A DNA stretch of 64,000 nt from JAVBLD01 sp031553705 (GCA_031553705.1 JAVBLD010000033.1:1-64000), one strand, 5' to 3'. Positions 1 through 10,205 are shown, counted from the first letter of the stretch. Notes: a model not told the origin generated them from the letters alone. Made by a program: numbers and translations.

Positions 1-41
1 AAAAATGAAGGTAGGTAAAAACAGATAAACCAAAATAAAAA

Positions 42-120
42 TGACCCCGTCGGCCAGGATACTTTGGGGGTCAAAATAAAAAATTTTAAGGGGTCAACTT
101 CGCATTGGCGCACGGGGTCA
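42..120. mobile_element. Candidate right end of an IS21-like insertion sequence
   Basis: The octamer GGGGTCAA occurs three times in direct orientation at 67-74, 90-97 and 114-121, spaced 23 and 24 bp, and its inverse TGACCCC lies at 42-48. Regularly spaced internal repeats of this GGGTCA type are characteristic of IS21-family ends, where the transposase binds, and those elements finish in CA, as here at 119-120. The sequence immediately to the right is a 5'-truncated TonB domain, which fits an insertion. No transposase lies inside the window because the element would extend to the left. The family assignment is inference from repeat layout only. Confidence 0.45.
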
Positions 121-121
121 A

Positions 122-310
122 CGCGCGCTGGATTTTCCAAAAGGCGAGGTTGTCGTGTCGTTCCGGGTGGATGCTAACGGTCGGCCGGTTGGTATTTCAA
201 TAAAGAAATCACTCTGTTCGTCGGCCGACGCCGAGGCAATCCGCGTTGTGAAAGGAGGGCCGTCATGGACGAGAGGAAATAAGGAGGTAAGTGTTATCGT
301 TAGATTTTAG
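122..310 (+). pseudogene. TonB C-terminal domain remnant, 5' part missing
   Basis: The frame beginning near 122 stays open to a TAG at 308-310. It encodes a recognisable TonB C-terminal fold: VVVSFRVDANGRPVG, then an AEAIRVVKGGPSW segment matching the family pattern of a conserved helix followed by a P-x-W motif, then a final strand VSVIVRF. There is no start codon, no transmembrane helix and no proline-rich linker, so this is only the last 60 or so residues of a TonB-like energy transducer or a TonB-domain-bearing protein. The break coincides with the end of the GGGGTCAA repeats, so an insertion probably cut the gene. GC content looks higher than in the flanking AT-rich DNA. Confidence 0.7.
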
Positions 311-356
311 AGGGATATTTAACTAATTTCAATGCTGCCACATGTAAATAAAAAAT

Positions 357-364
357 TATCTTTG
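357..364 (+). promoter_or_regulatory. Promoter -7 element for trpS
   Basis: TATCTTTG is an exact match to the Bacteroidota sigma-ABfr -7 consensus TAnnTTTG. It would place the transcript start near 370 and leave a leader of about 30 nt before the trpS ATG at 400. No clear -33 TTTG partner is visible. Confidence 0.6.
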
Positions 365-399
365 TGTGCGGCATATTTAATAAGGAGTTATAATATAAT

Positions 400-1383
400 A
401 TGGAAATTGTAGTTAGTGGTATCAGACCGACAGGAAATCTACATTTGGGAAATTATTTCGGAGCGATAAAGAATTTTCTGCACATGCAGGATGAGTATTA
501 TTGTTTCTTTTTTATTGCCGACTGGCATTCATTAACAACTCATCCGCATCCGGGAGATGTCACTTGTAATGTACGGAAGATAATGGCAGAATACCTGGCT
601 TGCGGTCTTGATCCGCAGAAAGTTGCAATATATGTACAGAGCGACGTAAAAGAGATATTGGAGTTGTATCTTTATTTAAATATGAATGCTTATCTTGGAG
701 AGTTGCAACGTGTGACCTCTTTTAAAGAGAAAGCCCGGAAACAACCGGAAAATGTGAATGCCGGTTTACTGACTTATCCAACATTGATGGCATCGGATGT
801 ACTTATACATAAGGCGCATAAGGTGCCGGTAGGTAAGGATCAGGAGCAAAACATGGAAATGGTGCGGAAATTTGCCCGCAGGTTCAATACCATGTATGGT
901 ACGGAGTTATTTCCGGAACCGGCTTCGTTTTCTTTTTCGGGTGAAAGAATAAAAGTTCCCGGGCTGGATGGGTCAGGAAAGATGGGTAAATCGGAAGGAA
1001 ATGCGATTTACCTGATCGATGATGCCGAAACTATCCGTAAAAAGGTGATGAAAGCGGTCACCGATAGCGGCCCTACCGAACCGAATAGTGTGAAACCGGA
1101 AGCAATCCAGAATTTGTTTACCCTGTTGAAAATTATTTCTACGCAAGAGATATACGATTATTTTAATGAACAATATAATAATTGCCAGGTGCGTTACGGG
1201 GACCTAAAAAAGCAATTGGCCGCCGATATTATCCAATTTACGGCGCCTATCCGGGAACGGATATTGGAGATTGCTGCCGATGAGCGTTATTTGGATAGGG
1301 TGGCAAGCGAAGGGGCTGAGAAAGCGCGGGTAAATGCGGTAAAAACGATACGTGAAGTACGCGAGTTGATAGGATTCAGATAG
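400..1383 (+). CDS. trpS: Tryptophan--tRNA ligase
   Basis: Cytoplasmic class I aminoacyl-tRNA synthetase that charges tRNA-Trp with tryptophan using ATP. The 327-residue length is normal for bacterial TrpRS. The N-terminus carries the family signature SGIRPTGNLHLGNYFGA, in which HLGN is the HIGH-type ATP-binding motif. The KMSKS-type loop is present as KMGKS, just after PGLDGSG. The start is supported by the exact -7 promoter element 40 bp upstream and by an AAGGAG-like stretch at 382-387. It stands alone between the TonB remnant and ruvA, and a strong dyad at 1392-1412 follows it. Confidence 0.97.
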   Translation: MEIVVSGIRPTGNLHLGNYFGAIKNFLHMQDEYYCFFFIADWHSLTTHPHPGDVTCNVRKIMAEYLACGLDPQKVAIYVQSDVKEILELYLYLNMNAYLGELQRVTSFKEKARKQPENVNAGLLTYPTLMASDVLIHKAHKVPVGKDQEQNMEMVRKFARRFNTMYGTELFPEPASFSFSGERIKVPGLDGSGKMGKSEGNAIYLIDDAETIRKKVMKAVTDSGPTEPNSVKPEAIQNLFTLLKIISTQEIYDYFNEQYNNCQVRYGDLKKQLAADIIQFTAPIRERILEIAADERYLDRVASEGAEKARVNAVKTIREVRELIGFR

Positions 1384-1391
1384 GAATTGTG

Positions 1392-1412
1392 TTTTGGATC
1401 TCAGATCCAAAA
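1392..1412. terminator. Perfect inverted repeat behind trpS
   Basis: TTTTGGATCT, one base, then AGATCCAAAA form a perfect 10+1+10 dyad 9 bp after the trpS stop. As RNA it gives a 9-bp stem with a three-base loop. No T-run follows, so it is either a weak terminator or processing hairpin, or a protein-binding dyad in front of ruvA. Confidence 0.5.
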
Positions 1413-1462
1413 TATTGTAAATTAATATAGTTTCCTGTCATTACTCAAAATTTGAAAAAGTT

Positions 1463-2041
1463 ATGTTTGAATATATAAAAGGTATTTTGGTTGAAACAAC
1501 TCCTGCTTATGCAGTGGTGGAATGTGGAGAAATTGGTTATTATGTCCATATTTCGATAAATACCTATTCAAAAATTTCGGGAGAAAAGGACATAATGCTT
1601 TTTATACATCAGATTATCAGGGAGGATGCTCATTTATTATATGGCTTTTTTTCCCGGGAAGAGCGAACACTGTTCCGGCAACTGATCTCTATTTCTGGTA
1701 TCGGGGCGAATACAGCAAGCGTGATGTTGAGCTCTATGACGGTAAATGAGATTATCGGAGCCATTCAAACGGATAATGTGAATGCAATCAAGAGTGTGAA
1801 AGGTATAGGATTGAAGACTGCTCAACGTGTGATTATCGAATTAAAGGATAAAGTGGGCCTGACACCGGTGGTAAGTGGAGGTGTCTTTGCTGCCGGATCA
1901 ATGAAAGAAGAAGCCCTGTCGGCATTAGTGATGCTGGGATTTGTGAAAGCTCAGGCTTCGAAGGTATTGGATAAAATTATTGCGGGTGGTAATACTACAG
2001 ATATAGAAGATTTAATTAAACAAGCGCTTAAACAATTGTAA
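1463..2041 (+). CDS. ruvA: Holliday junction branch migration protein RuvA
   Basis: RuvA binds four-way DNA junctions and recruits the RuvB motor in recombinational repair. The 192-residue protein has the N-terminal OB-fold (start MFEYIKGILVETTPAYAVVE), two helix-hairpin-helix motifs (SGIGANTASVMLSSM and VKGIGLKTAQRVIIELKDK), and the flexible C-terminal RuvB-contacting domain (EEALSALVMLGF). ruvB and ruvC are not nearby. In Bacteroidota ruvA is often followed by sprA, as here with a 59-bp gap, which may be co-transcribed although the two functions are unrelated. Confidence 0.97.
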   Translation: MFEYIKGILVETTPAYAVVECGEIGYYVHISINTYSKISGEKDIMLFIHQIIREDAHLLYGFFSREERTLFRQLISISGIGANTASVMLSSMTVNEIIGAIQTDNVNAIKSVKGIGLKTAQRVIIELKDKVGLTPVVSGGVFAAGSMKEEALSALVMLGFVKAQASKVLDKIIAGGNTTDIEDLIKQALKQL

Positions 2042-2100
2042 ATCAAGAGTTAGAAGCCTGGAATTGAAATAATTTTTCTTTCCTGTTTCTGATTATATTT

Positions 2101-5100
2101 ATGACGAGGTTTTTACTTTTATTTTTGTTTTTATCGGGTGTGTTATGTATTTCAGGTGGGGGTATTTTGCTACCTGAAGGGAAATTGTTGGGTGGAGATA
2201 AAAGCTATGTGACCTCCGATACTTTGCTGCTTCCAGTCAACGAAAGCCAGGATAATGAAATACGGAAAGAGGTGCCGGCTTTCTCTTTGTTCTTAAAAAG
2301 ACCTTCTAACGTAAGAGACACGGTGGTTTATGATCCGATTACCAAACGATATATTTTTATGACTCTCATTGGGAATAAATACTACTATTCCCGTCCTTAT
2401 TCTCAAACGTTAAAGGAGTATCTCGATTCAAAATCCAGAAGTTCGATATATGAATATAACCGGCAACGGATAAAAGAGGGTAGTAGGTTTGATTCCAAAG
2501 GGTTTGCATCTGAGATTCAATTTCTGGATAAATTGTTTGATCCCATCTTTGGAGAAGATAGGATTAATGTTGATGTAAAGGGAGCATTGGAATTGACTTT
2601 GGGAGTAAAGAGCAACAAAGTGGATAATCCGGCTTTGCCTGTTGATCAGCGTAAGACGACTACGCTTGATTTTGATGAGAAGATACAGTTTTCCATCCAT
2701 GGAAATATAAGCGATCTGGTAAAACTGGATTGGAATTATGATACGGAAGCAACATTTGATTTCGAGAACCAGTTGAAATTGAACTATGAGGGGAAAGAGG
2801 ATGATATCGTAAAAAGGATAGAGGCGGGGAATGTGTCATTGCCATTAGCCGGGACATTGATTACCGGAGGACAGAATTTATGGGGATTCCGTACGGATCT
2901 GCAATTTGGAAAACTTTCCGTTTCATCTATTTTTTCACAACAAAAAGGGGAGTCCAATGTGATATATCTGGAGAAGGGGGCTCAAAAGAAAGAGTTTGAG
3001 TTGTCGGCGCATAATTATGAAGCGAACCGGCATTTCTTTTTGTCGAAATATTTTCGGGATACGTATGATGCAACTTTGCAGAACTGGCCAGTTTCCAGTG
3101 GAATCATTATTACAAAAATAGAGGTATGGGTGACCAATAAGTCCTCTCGTTTCGAACAGGCGCGTAATGTTGTCGGATTTGTCGATTTGGGGGAAAATCA
3201 GGCGAATATCTCCAATCCGATATTTACTTCAACGGGAGGTGTCTATCCGGACAATAAGATCAATATGCTTTATCAGGCGATGACCGGTACGTATTCTGCT
3301 ATCCGTGATATTAATAAGGTTACGGAGACTTTATCTCCATTGCTTCCCGGATTTACTTCGGGTAAGGATTACGAAAAACTGGAGAATGCCCGCCTGCTGG
3401 ACCCTACCGAGTATACCCTGAATGATAAACTGGGATATATTTCGTTGAATTCGGCGTTAAATGCGGATGAGGTATTAGCGGTGGCTTTTGAGTATACGGT
3501 GCGTGGAGAGGTGTTTACGGTGGGGGAATTGACGGCCAGTGCTCCGGCTGCTCCTTCGGCTGTTATAGTGAAAATGTTGAAAGGTACTACCCACAGCCCG
3601 ACAATGCCGACATGGGATCTGATGATGAAAAACGTGTATAATATCGGAGCTTTTAATCTGAGCGCCGATCAGTTTGTCTTGGATATTTTGTATCAGAACG
3701 ATAAGGCCGGTACAAGTGTGAATTATCTGCCCGTCGGCGATGTCAACAATAAGGCCCTGCTTTCCGTAATGAATCTTGATCGGTTGAATGCACAGCTGGA
3801 TAATATTCCGAATGGACGTTTCGATTATATTGAAGGAATTACGGTTTACTCCAACAAAGGGCGTATTGTATTTCCGGTACTGGAACCGTTCGGTTCGTAC
3901 CTGAAACAAAAAATCAATGATGACGTTGTGGCGGCCCAATATATCTTCAGTGATCTGTACGAAAAGACCCAAAGTGAGGCGGAACAAAATTCCGAAAAGA
4001 ATAAATTTTTGTTGAAGGGGAGTTATAAGTCGTCGACCTCTTCGGAGGTATCGCTGGGGGGAAACGATATTCCCCGGGGATCGGTGCAAGTGATTGCCGG
4101 GGGGGTAGTGTTAGCTGAAAATATCGATTATACCGTAGATTACATGATGGGGAAAGTCCAGATCATTAACCAGGCTTTGCTGGAATCCGGCACACCCATC
4201 ACGATTAAGAGTGAAAATCGTTCCTTATTCGGTATACAGACTAAAACATTAGTCGGTACACATCTGGACTATAAGTTCAATGATAAATTCAACATCGGTG
4301 CTACGATTATGCACATGAATGAGAAGCCGATGACTCACAAGGTAAATATAGGCAATGAACCTCTTTCGAATACGATCTGGGGACTCAATGCCAGTTACCG
4401 TACCGAGTCTGGATTGCTCACGATGCTGGTCGATAAGTTACCGTTTGTAAATACGAAAGCAAAATCATATCTGACGATCGATACCGAGTTTGCCAAGTTT
4501 CAGCCCGGAATAAGCAAAGGAGCCGGCAATAATGCCTATATCGACGATTTTGAAGGGAACAAAATGTCGATAGATATGAAATCATCGGCCCAGTGGAAAC
4601 TGGCTTCTACTCCTCAGGACAACATGTTCCCGGAAGGAACTTCAACGGATTATCGCTATGGATATAACCGGGCTAAATTGGCATGGTATGTGGTAGATCC
4701 TATTTTTTACCGGATGTCTTCTGCTACTCCGGGACATATTCGTGCCGATAAGGAGCAGCGTTCGAATCATTTTGTCCGCGAAATACGACAGACCGAAATA
4801 TTCCCGAATAAAGACATCGTCATAGGAGATATAAATATTATTCCGGCTTTGTCATTGGCCTATTATCCGAATGAGAAGGGACCTTATAATTTCGATGCAG
4901 AGGGGATGCCCGGCGTGTCGTCGGGGGTGGACCGGGACGGTAAATTGAAAGATCCGGCCACTCGGTGGGGTGGTATCATGCGAAGTATCCAGACGAATGA
5001 TTTTGAGGCGGCCAATGTACAATATATCGAGATGTGGCTGATGGATCCGTTTGTTTACGATCCGTTGCATAAGGGAGGGGATATGTATATTGATCTGGGA

Positions 5101-8100
5101 AATGTCTCGGAAGATATTTTACGGGATGGCCGTAAATCATTTGAAAACGGCTTGCCTGTCAGTGCGGCGGTGACGAATGTGGATAGCACAGTCTGGGGAC
5201 GTGTTCCGAAAGTACAATCTATTGTAAACGGATTTAGCAACGATAGCCGGTCACGCCGTTTTCAGGATGTTGGTCTGGATGGTTTGAGTGATGAGGAAGA
5301 GCGTGTCTTTTTTGCCTCTTGCCTGGAGAATCTCCGGATGTTATATGGCGAAAATTCTAAGATATATCAGGATGCATATAGTGATCCGGCAGGAGATAAT
5401 TACCATTATTTCCGTGGCTCTGATTTTGATGCAATGGAATTACCTGTTATACAGCGTTATAAAAAATATAACGGCACGGAGGGCAATTCCCCGACTACTG
5501 AAATGTCGCAGGAATCCTATTCTACATCGGCCACGATGTTGCCCGATGTAGAGGATATTAACGGAGATAATACATTGAATGAAACAGAGGCATTTTTCAG
5601 GTATCATCTTACGTTAAATCCTTCGGAAATGGAGGTCGGTAAGAACTTTATCAACAACATCACGACGGCTTTTGTAGATTTGCCGGATGGAACGACGGCA
5701 GAGGTAAAATGGTACCAGATCAGGATACCGGTAAGCGATTATCAAATGAAACATGGCGGGATCAGCGATTTTAAATCGATCCGCTTTATGCGTATGATTA
5801 TGAAAGGGTTTCAGGATAGTGTCATCTTGCGTATCGCCAGTCTTGACCTGGTTCGGGATAACTGGCGCAAATATGATGGAGCGGTGGATGGTCAGTTGCC
5901 GGTTGCTGGGCATACTGCCTTTGATATTTCAGTAGTTAGCTTGGAAGAGAACGCCAGTAAAACACCTGTAAATTATGTGATGCCTTCCGGTATAGACCGG
6001 GCGGTGGATGCAATGAATCCTCAATTGAGACAATTGAATGAGCAGGCGATGGCGTTAAAAGTGATTGATCTGGGAGAGGGAGATGCTAAGGCTGTTTATA
6101 AAAATATGGGCATGGATATGATGCGGTATAAGACCCTGAGAATGGACGTACATGCCGAGGCAATAAAGGATCATCCGCTTGACAATGATGAGCTGACCCT
6201 ATTTTTAAGGATAGGGAGTGACAATACTAACAATTATTATGAGTATGAAATACCATTGCAATTGACACCGCCCGGATTTTATCCGTCCGATGATATGGGG
6301 CGGGAGTCTGTGTGGCCGGCATCAAACCGGATAGAGTTGTCATTGAGTTGGTTGCAGGCGTTAAAGCAACGGCGAACAAGGGAGGCACAGGATGCGGGTC
6401 GGGAGATAAATTATACGGAAGTATATCAGATGACAGCCGATCAGCTTGGAGAAAGTGGTTTCGGCATACAGAAACATCTTGTTAAGATCAAAGGAAAGCC
6501 GACTTTAGCTACTATAAAAACCATCATGATCGGTATTCGGAATCCTAAAATAAACGGCGTTAAAGGCGATCGTTCGGCGGAGGTGTGGGTGAATGAATTG
6601 CGGTTGTCCGATTTTGACAATAAAGGGGGATGGGCGGCTAATGCCCGGGTGACAGCAAAGTTGGCCGACGTAGCTACCGTTAGTTTTGCCGGTAGTCGCA
6701 TTACTCCCGGATTTGGAAGTATTGAACAGCATGCGAATGAAATAGAGCGTAAAGATCTGCAGTCGATAGATTTTTCAACCAGCGTGGAATTTGGTAAATT
6801 TTTTCCGGAGAAATGGCGATTGAGATTACCTATGTATTACGCTTATTCAAAACAGACGATTTTATCGGAATATGATCCGCTGGATACCGATGTACCATTG
6901 GAAGTGACCCTTAAGTATGCGGAAACTAAGCGGCAAAGAGATTCAATCCGGCGGAGTGCGGAGGATTATGTGATGCGGAAAAGTTTGAATTTTACCAATG
7001 TAGGAATAGAAAGCAAGGATGGCAGGTCGCGGTTATTTTCACTTGCCAATTTGACCATGACCTATTCCTATAACGAGTCGTTTGCCCGTAATGTGAATAC
7101 GGAGCGGGATTTGGAGAAGGACTACAGAGGATTGGTCAGCTATACCTATAATGGGATGCCTAGGGCGGTGGAACCGTTTAAAAAGGTGCAATTTTTGAAT
7201 TCTAAGTTTTGGGCACTGTTGAAGGATTTCAATTTTTACTATATGCCTTCGATGCTATCGGTCACTTCCGATATTACCCGGAATTACCGGGAGATGGAAT
7301 TGAAAAATCTTGATAATCCGGGTTTGCTGATGGCGCCTACCTATGATAAGGATTTTATGTGGACCAGGTATGTTGCATTCAAATTTAACCTAACAAAAAA
7401 CCTAGTGTTGGATTTTCACGCTACAACACGGGCCCGGATTGATGAGCCGGAGGGTATTGTCGATCGTCAGCGTGCATCGGAACGTTATGAACAATGGAAG
7501 GATACGGTGGTGAACAATATTTTGGATGGAGGGCGTCCGGTGAATTACAATCACGATCTGACGTTGCAATATACGCTTCCTGTCAATAAGTTACCCGGAT
7601 TGGACTGGACAATGTGGCAGACCATGTATTCCACCCGTTACGATTGGCAGGCAGGGGCTCTGACGGCGGATTCGGTGAATCTTGGAAATATTATACGGAA
7701 TGCTAATTCATTCCAGGCAAATGTCGATCTTTCATTTAATGCGTTGTATAATAAGTCGGGGCTCCTGAGGCAATTTTCGACTGTTCCCTCTTCCAAACGT
7801 CGTGAGGTGAAATTCGAGACGAATGTAAAGAAATTACAGAGAGGAAGGCCTGTTGTGATTAAGCATGACCTGAAAACAGACGAAATAAAGGTGAAGATAA
7901 CCGGAATGAACGGAAAAGAAATAGAGGTTGGTTATGAGACGGTAGGAAAGAACAAGATCAGAATTAATCCTACCCAAAATCAGAATATGATAAAAGTTGT
8001 CGTTACCGGATACGAGTCTTCCGACAATACCCCATTGCATTCGTTCGGACACTTTGTCGGCGGAATGTTAACCGGAGTAAAAAATATCTCGGTCTCTTTT

Positions 8101-9426
8101 GTTCAGGACCAGGGGGCCACATTGCCAGGATTCTTGCCGGAAGCGAGATGGCTAGGACAACAGACCTATAATGGAACTTCTGCTCCCGGATTCGGCTTTT
8201 TATTCGGGCAGCAGGATAAGCATTTCGGTCTGGAGGCAGCACAAAACGGCTGGCTCACCACTGATACGACGTTGAATAGCCCTTATCTGATGAATACAAC
8301 CCAGACGGTTTATCTGAAGGCTTTGGTAGAGCCGATCAAAAAGCTGAGGATTAATTTGACGGCCAATTGGATGAAAGCAGAAAGTAACAGTGAATATATC
8401 TTATATGACCAATCCTCTTTTTATTCTGCGAATAAAACAAAAACAGGTAATTTCAGTATGACAATGATCGGGCTGAAATCAGCTTTTTATAGCGTATCAG
8501 ATAATACCGGCGCTTCACTTGCCGTTTACAACGAGTTTTTAGAAAACCGGAAAAAAGTGTCCGAAGAGCTGGCAATTAAACGATATGGCGACAATTATAA
8601 GGCTCATCGTTTGGAAGAAAATGGAAAGTTTACCGGTTTTTATGAGGGATATGGAGGTACATCTCAGGAAGTATTGACTTCAGCCTTTACAAGAGCATAC
8701 GGGGTTAAAAGCGGAGAGGGGTTAATACCCCAATTGCTGGCTATGCGTCCCAATTGGCGGGTAACATATACCGGCTTAATGGATATTGCCATCATGAGAA
8801 AAGCATTTAAGTCATTTATCCTGAATCATGCTTATATCTGTAAATATAATATCGGCTCGTTTTCATCGAATCTGAAATATTCCGAAGGGACGGATGGCTT
8901 CTCAACTGTCAGAGATATGCAGAATAACTGGATGGCGATGTATGATGTGAATACAGTATCCGTTAATGAGCAATTCAATCCGTTGATAAGTATGGACATG
9001 GTCTGGGCTAATAATCTGACTACCCGTTTTGATATCAACCGGCGGAGAGATATAAGTCTTAGTCTGGTAAATGCTCAGTTGGCTGAAATTTCCAGCAATG
9101 AAACGGTAGTTGGGGTAGGATACCGGTTTGCTAACCTACCAATATTTTTGAGAAACAAACAACTGGATAATGATATCAATATACAATGTGATTTTTCCAT
9201 GCGTAAGAATAATACGATTATCCGTCGTATCACAGAAAAAGTTGATCAATTGACGGCCGGGCAAGAAGTGATGAGTATAAGACTTTCGGCTGATTATACC
9301 TTTGATAATCGTTTGAACCTAAGGATATTCTATGATCGGATAGTCAATACACCTTATGTATCCCTTGTTTTCCCGACAACAAATACCAATTTTGGGATAA
9401 GTATAAAATATACATTGATGCAGTAA
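2101..9426 (+). CDS. sprA: Type IX secretion outer-membrane translocon SprA/Sov
   Basis: This is the very large outer-membrane beta-barrel channel of the type IX secretion system (called Sov in Porphyromonas), through which proteins with C-terminal sorting domains leave the periplasm. The 2441-residue length is typical for SprA. A hydrophobic signal peptide opens the protein (MTRFLLLFLFLSGVLC). Family-typical motifs include YIDDFEGNK, which lies in a long region rich in alternating amphipathic strands, repeated AEVWVNELRLSDFDNKGG-type segments, and a C-terminal strand ending NFGISIKYTLMQ. No other type IX components (porK-N, porV, sigma/PorXY) are in the window. None of the other exported proteins here shows an obvious type IX sorting domain. 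Confidence 0.95.
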   Translation: MTRFLLLFLFLSGVLCISGGGILLPEGKLLGGDKSYVTSDTLLLPVNESQDNEIRKEVPAFSLFLKRPSNVRDTVVYDPITKRYIFMTLIGNKYYYSRPYSQTLKEYLDSKSRSSIYEYNRQRIKEGSRFDSKGFASEIQFLDKLFDPIFGEDRINVDVKGALELTLGVKSNKVDNPALPVDQRKTTTLDFDEKIQFSIHGNISDLVKLDWNYDTEATFDFENQLKLNYEGKEDDIVKRIEAGNVSLPLAGTLITGGQNLWGFRTDLQFGKLSVSSIFSQQKGESNVIYLEKGAQKKEFELSAHNYEANRHFFLSKYFRDTYDATLQNWPVSSGIIITKIEVWVTNKSSRFEQARNVVGFVDLGENQANISNPIFTSTGGVYPDNKINMLYQAMTGTYSAIRDINKVTETLSPLLPGFTSGKDYEKLENARLLDPTEYTLNDKLGYISLNSALNADEVLAVAFEYTVRGEVFTVGELTASAPAAPSAVIVKMLKGTTHSPTMPTWDLMMKNVYNIGAFNLSADQFVLDILYQNDKAGTSVNYLPVGDVNNKALLSVMNLDRLNAQLDNIPNGRFDYIEGITVYSNKGRIVFPVLEPFGSYLKQKINDDVVAAQYIFSDLYEKTQSEAEQNSEKNKFLLKGSYKSSTSSEVSLGGNDIPRGSVQVIAGGVVLAENIDYTVDYMMGKVQIINQALLESGTPITIKSENRSLFGIQTKTLVGTHLDYKFNDKFNIGATIMHMNEKPMTHKVNIGNEPLSNTIWGLNASYRTESGLLTMLVDKLPFVNTKAKSYLTIDTEFAKFQPGISKGAGNNAYIDDFEGNKMSIDMKSSAQWKLASTPQDNMFPEGTSTDYRYGYNRAKLAWYVVDPIFYRMSSATPGHIRADKEQRSNHFVREIRQTEIFPNKDIVIGDINIIPALSLAYYPNEKGPYNFDAEGMPGVSSGVDRDGKLKDPATRWGGIMRSIQTNDFEAANVQYIEMWLMDPFVYDPLHKGGDMYIDLGNVSEDILRDGRKSFENGLPVSAAVTNVDSTVWGRVPKVQSIVNGFSNDSRSRRFQDVGLDGLSDEEERVFFASCLENLRMLYGENSKIYQDAYSDPAGDNYHYFRGSDFDAMELPVIQRYKKYNGTEGNSPTTEMSQESYSTSATMLPDVEDINGDNTLNETEAFFRYHLTLNPSEMEVGKNFINNITTAFVDLPDGTTAEVKWYQIRIPVSDYQMKHGGISDFKSIRFMRMIMKGFQDSVILRIASLDLVRDNWRKYDGAVDGQLPVAGHTAFDISVVSLEENASKTPVNYVMPSGIDRAVDAMNPQLRQLNEQAMALKVIDLGEGDAKAVYKNMGMDMMRYKTLRMDVHAEAIKDHPLDNDELTLFLRIGSDNTNNYYEYEIPLQLTPPGFYPSDDMGRESVWPASNRIELSLSWLQALKQRRTREAQDAGREINYTEVYQMTADQLGESGFGIQKHLVKIKGKPTLATIKTIMIGIRNPKINGVKGDRSAEVWVNELRLSDFDNKGGWAANARVTAKLADVATVSFAGSRITPGFGSIEQHANEIERKDLQSIDFSTSVEFGKFFPEKWRLRLPMYYAYSKQTILSEYDPLDTDVPLEVTLKYAETKRQRDSIRRSAEDYVMRKSLNFTNVGIESKDGRSRLFSLANLTMTYSYNESFARNVNTERDLEKDYRGLVSYTYNGMPRAVEPFKKVQFLNSKFWALLKDFNFYYMPSMLSVTSDITRNYREMELKNLDNPGLLMAPTYDKDFMWTRYVAFKFNLTKNLVLDFHATTRARIDEPEGIVDRQRASERYEQWKDTVVNNILDGGRPVNYNHDLTLQYTLPVNKLPGLDWTMWQTMYSTRYDWQAGALTADSVNLGNIIRNANSFQANVDLSFNALYNKSGLLRQFSTVPSSKRREVKFETNVKKLQRGRPVVIKHDLKTDEIKVKITGMNGKEIEVGYETVGKNKIRINPTQNQNMIKVVVTGYESSDNTPLHSFGHFVGGMLTGVKNISVSFVQDQGATLPGFLPEARWLGQQTYNGTSAPGFGFLFGQQDKHFGLEAAQNGWLTTDTTLNSPYLMNTTQTVYLKALVEPIKKLRINLTANWMKAESNSEYILYDQSSFYSANKTKTGNFSMTMIGLKSAFYSVSDNTGASLAVYNEFLENRKKVSEELAIKRYGDNYKAHRLEENGKFTGFYEGYGGTSQEVLTSAFTRAYGVKSGEGLIPQLLAMRPNWRVTYTGLMDIAIMRKAFKSFILNHAYICKYNIGSFSSNLKYSEGTDGFSTVRDMQNNWMAMYDVNTVSVNEQFNPLISMDMVWANNLTTRFDINRRRDISLSLVNAQLAEISSNETVVGVGYRFANLPIFLRNKQLDNDINIQCDFSMRKNNTIIRRITEKVDQLTAGQEVMSIRLSADYTFDNRLNLRIFYDRIVNTPYVSLVFPTTNTNFGISIKYTLMQ

Positions 9427-9442
9427 ATCGCTTGGAATTTTG

Positions 9443-9450
9443 TAGCTTTG
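9443..9450 (+). promoter_or_regulatory. Promoter -7 element upstream of the MBL hydrolase
   Basis: TAGCTTTG matches TAnnTTTG exactly, in the 100-bp gap between sprA and the hydrolase. It predicts a transcript start near 9456 and a leader of about 70 nt. A good -33 box is not evident. Confidence 0.5.
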
Positions 9451-9526
9451 TACCAAATCATGGGGTTAGGTATAACGTGCAAGATGGTTTTAAATAAGCA
9501 AATAGTCACCCTTTGTGATAGACAAT

Positions 9527-10165
9527 ATGGAACTGAAGATTTTTGTGAATAATCCGTGGCAACAAAACACTGTTCTGTTATACGACCATACCGGAGAAGC
9601 TGTGGTTATCGATTGCGGATGCTTTAGCAAGGCCGAACGGATCGAATTGAAGGAGTTTGTCGACCGGAAAAAGCTAAAGCTGGTGGCGCTGTTATGTACT
9701 CATTTGCATTTTGATCATATTCTGGGGAATCGTTTTATGCAGGAAGAGTACGGGCTAAGTGCGCAGGCTGCCGAAGCGGATGTGTTTTTATTGGAAGGTG
9801 TTGTACAGTATGCCACCGCATTGGGTCTTAGAGGGATGGAAGAGCCACCGGCTTTGGGGGGATTTTTGAAAGACGGAGATGTGGTAAAGTTCGGGATATC
9901 GGAGTTAAAGGTGATCGCTGTCAGCGGACATTCACCGGGAGGGCTTTGTTTTTATAGTGCCGACGACCGGTTGTTAATTGCCGGAGATGTACTGTTTGAA
10001 GGAAGTATCGGGCGTACCGATTTGCCCGGCGGTAATCATAAGGAGTTGATACAGGGAATAAAAAACAAGTTGTTTATTCTTCCTGATGACGTGCAGATTA
10101 TTCCCGGGCACGGTCCGGCGACTGTTATCGGAGAGGAGAAACGGGAAAACCCTTTTTTTAAATAA
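9527..10165 (+). CDS. Metallo-beta-lactamase-fold hydrolase, glyoxalase II-like
   Basis: Cytoplasmic binuclear zinc hydrolase of the small glyoxalase-II-like class. Zinc ligands are visible as THLHFDH (HxHxDH), SGHSPGG (next His), AGDVLF (bridging Asp) and PGHGPAT (last His). The 212 residues match the compact subgroup that lacks the C-terminal substrate-binding domain of true hydroxyacylglutathione hydrolases, so the substrate is probably a small thioester or a related hydroxyacyl compound and is not known. A GTG start at 9515 is possible, but the ATG at 9527 (MELKIFVNNPWQQNT) aligns better with the family start. The gene precedes mtnN and luxS on the same strand with short gaps. Confidence 0.85.
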   Translation: MELKIFVNNPWQQNTVLLYDHTGEAVVIDCGCFSKAERIELKEFVDRKKLKLVALLCTHLHFDHILGNRFMQEEYGLSAQAAEADVFLLEGVVQYATALGLRGMEEPPALGGFLKDGDVVKFGISELKVIAVSGHSPGGLCFYSADDRLLIAGDVLFEGSIGRTDLPGGNHKELIQGIKNKLFILPDDVQIIPGHGPATVIGEEKRENPFFK

Positions 10166-10205
10166 ATAAGAACCTCATATAGTCAGACATGAGGAAAATA
10201 AAATT

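Noticed and set aside
3475..4089. A 204-residue minus-strand open frame inside sprA
   Set aside because: It is antisense to a clearly coding strand, lacks any recognisable family or promoter, and has the odd composition of a shadow frame.
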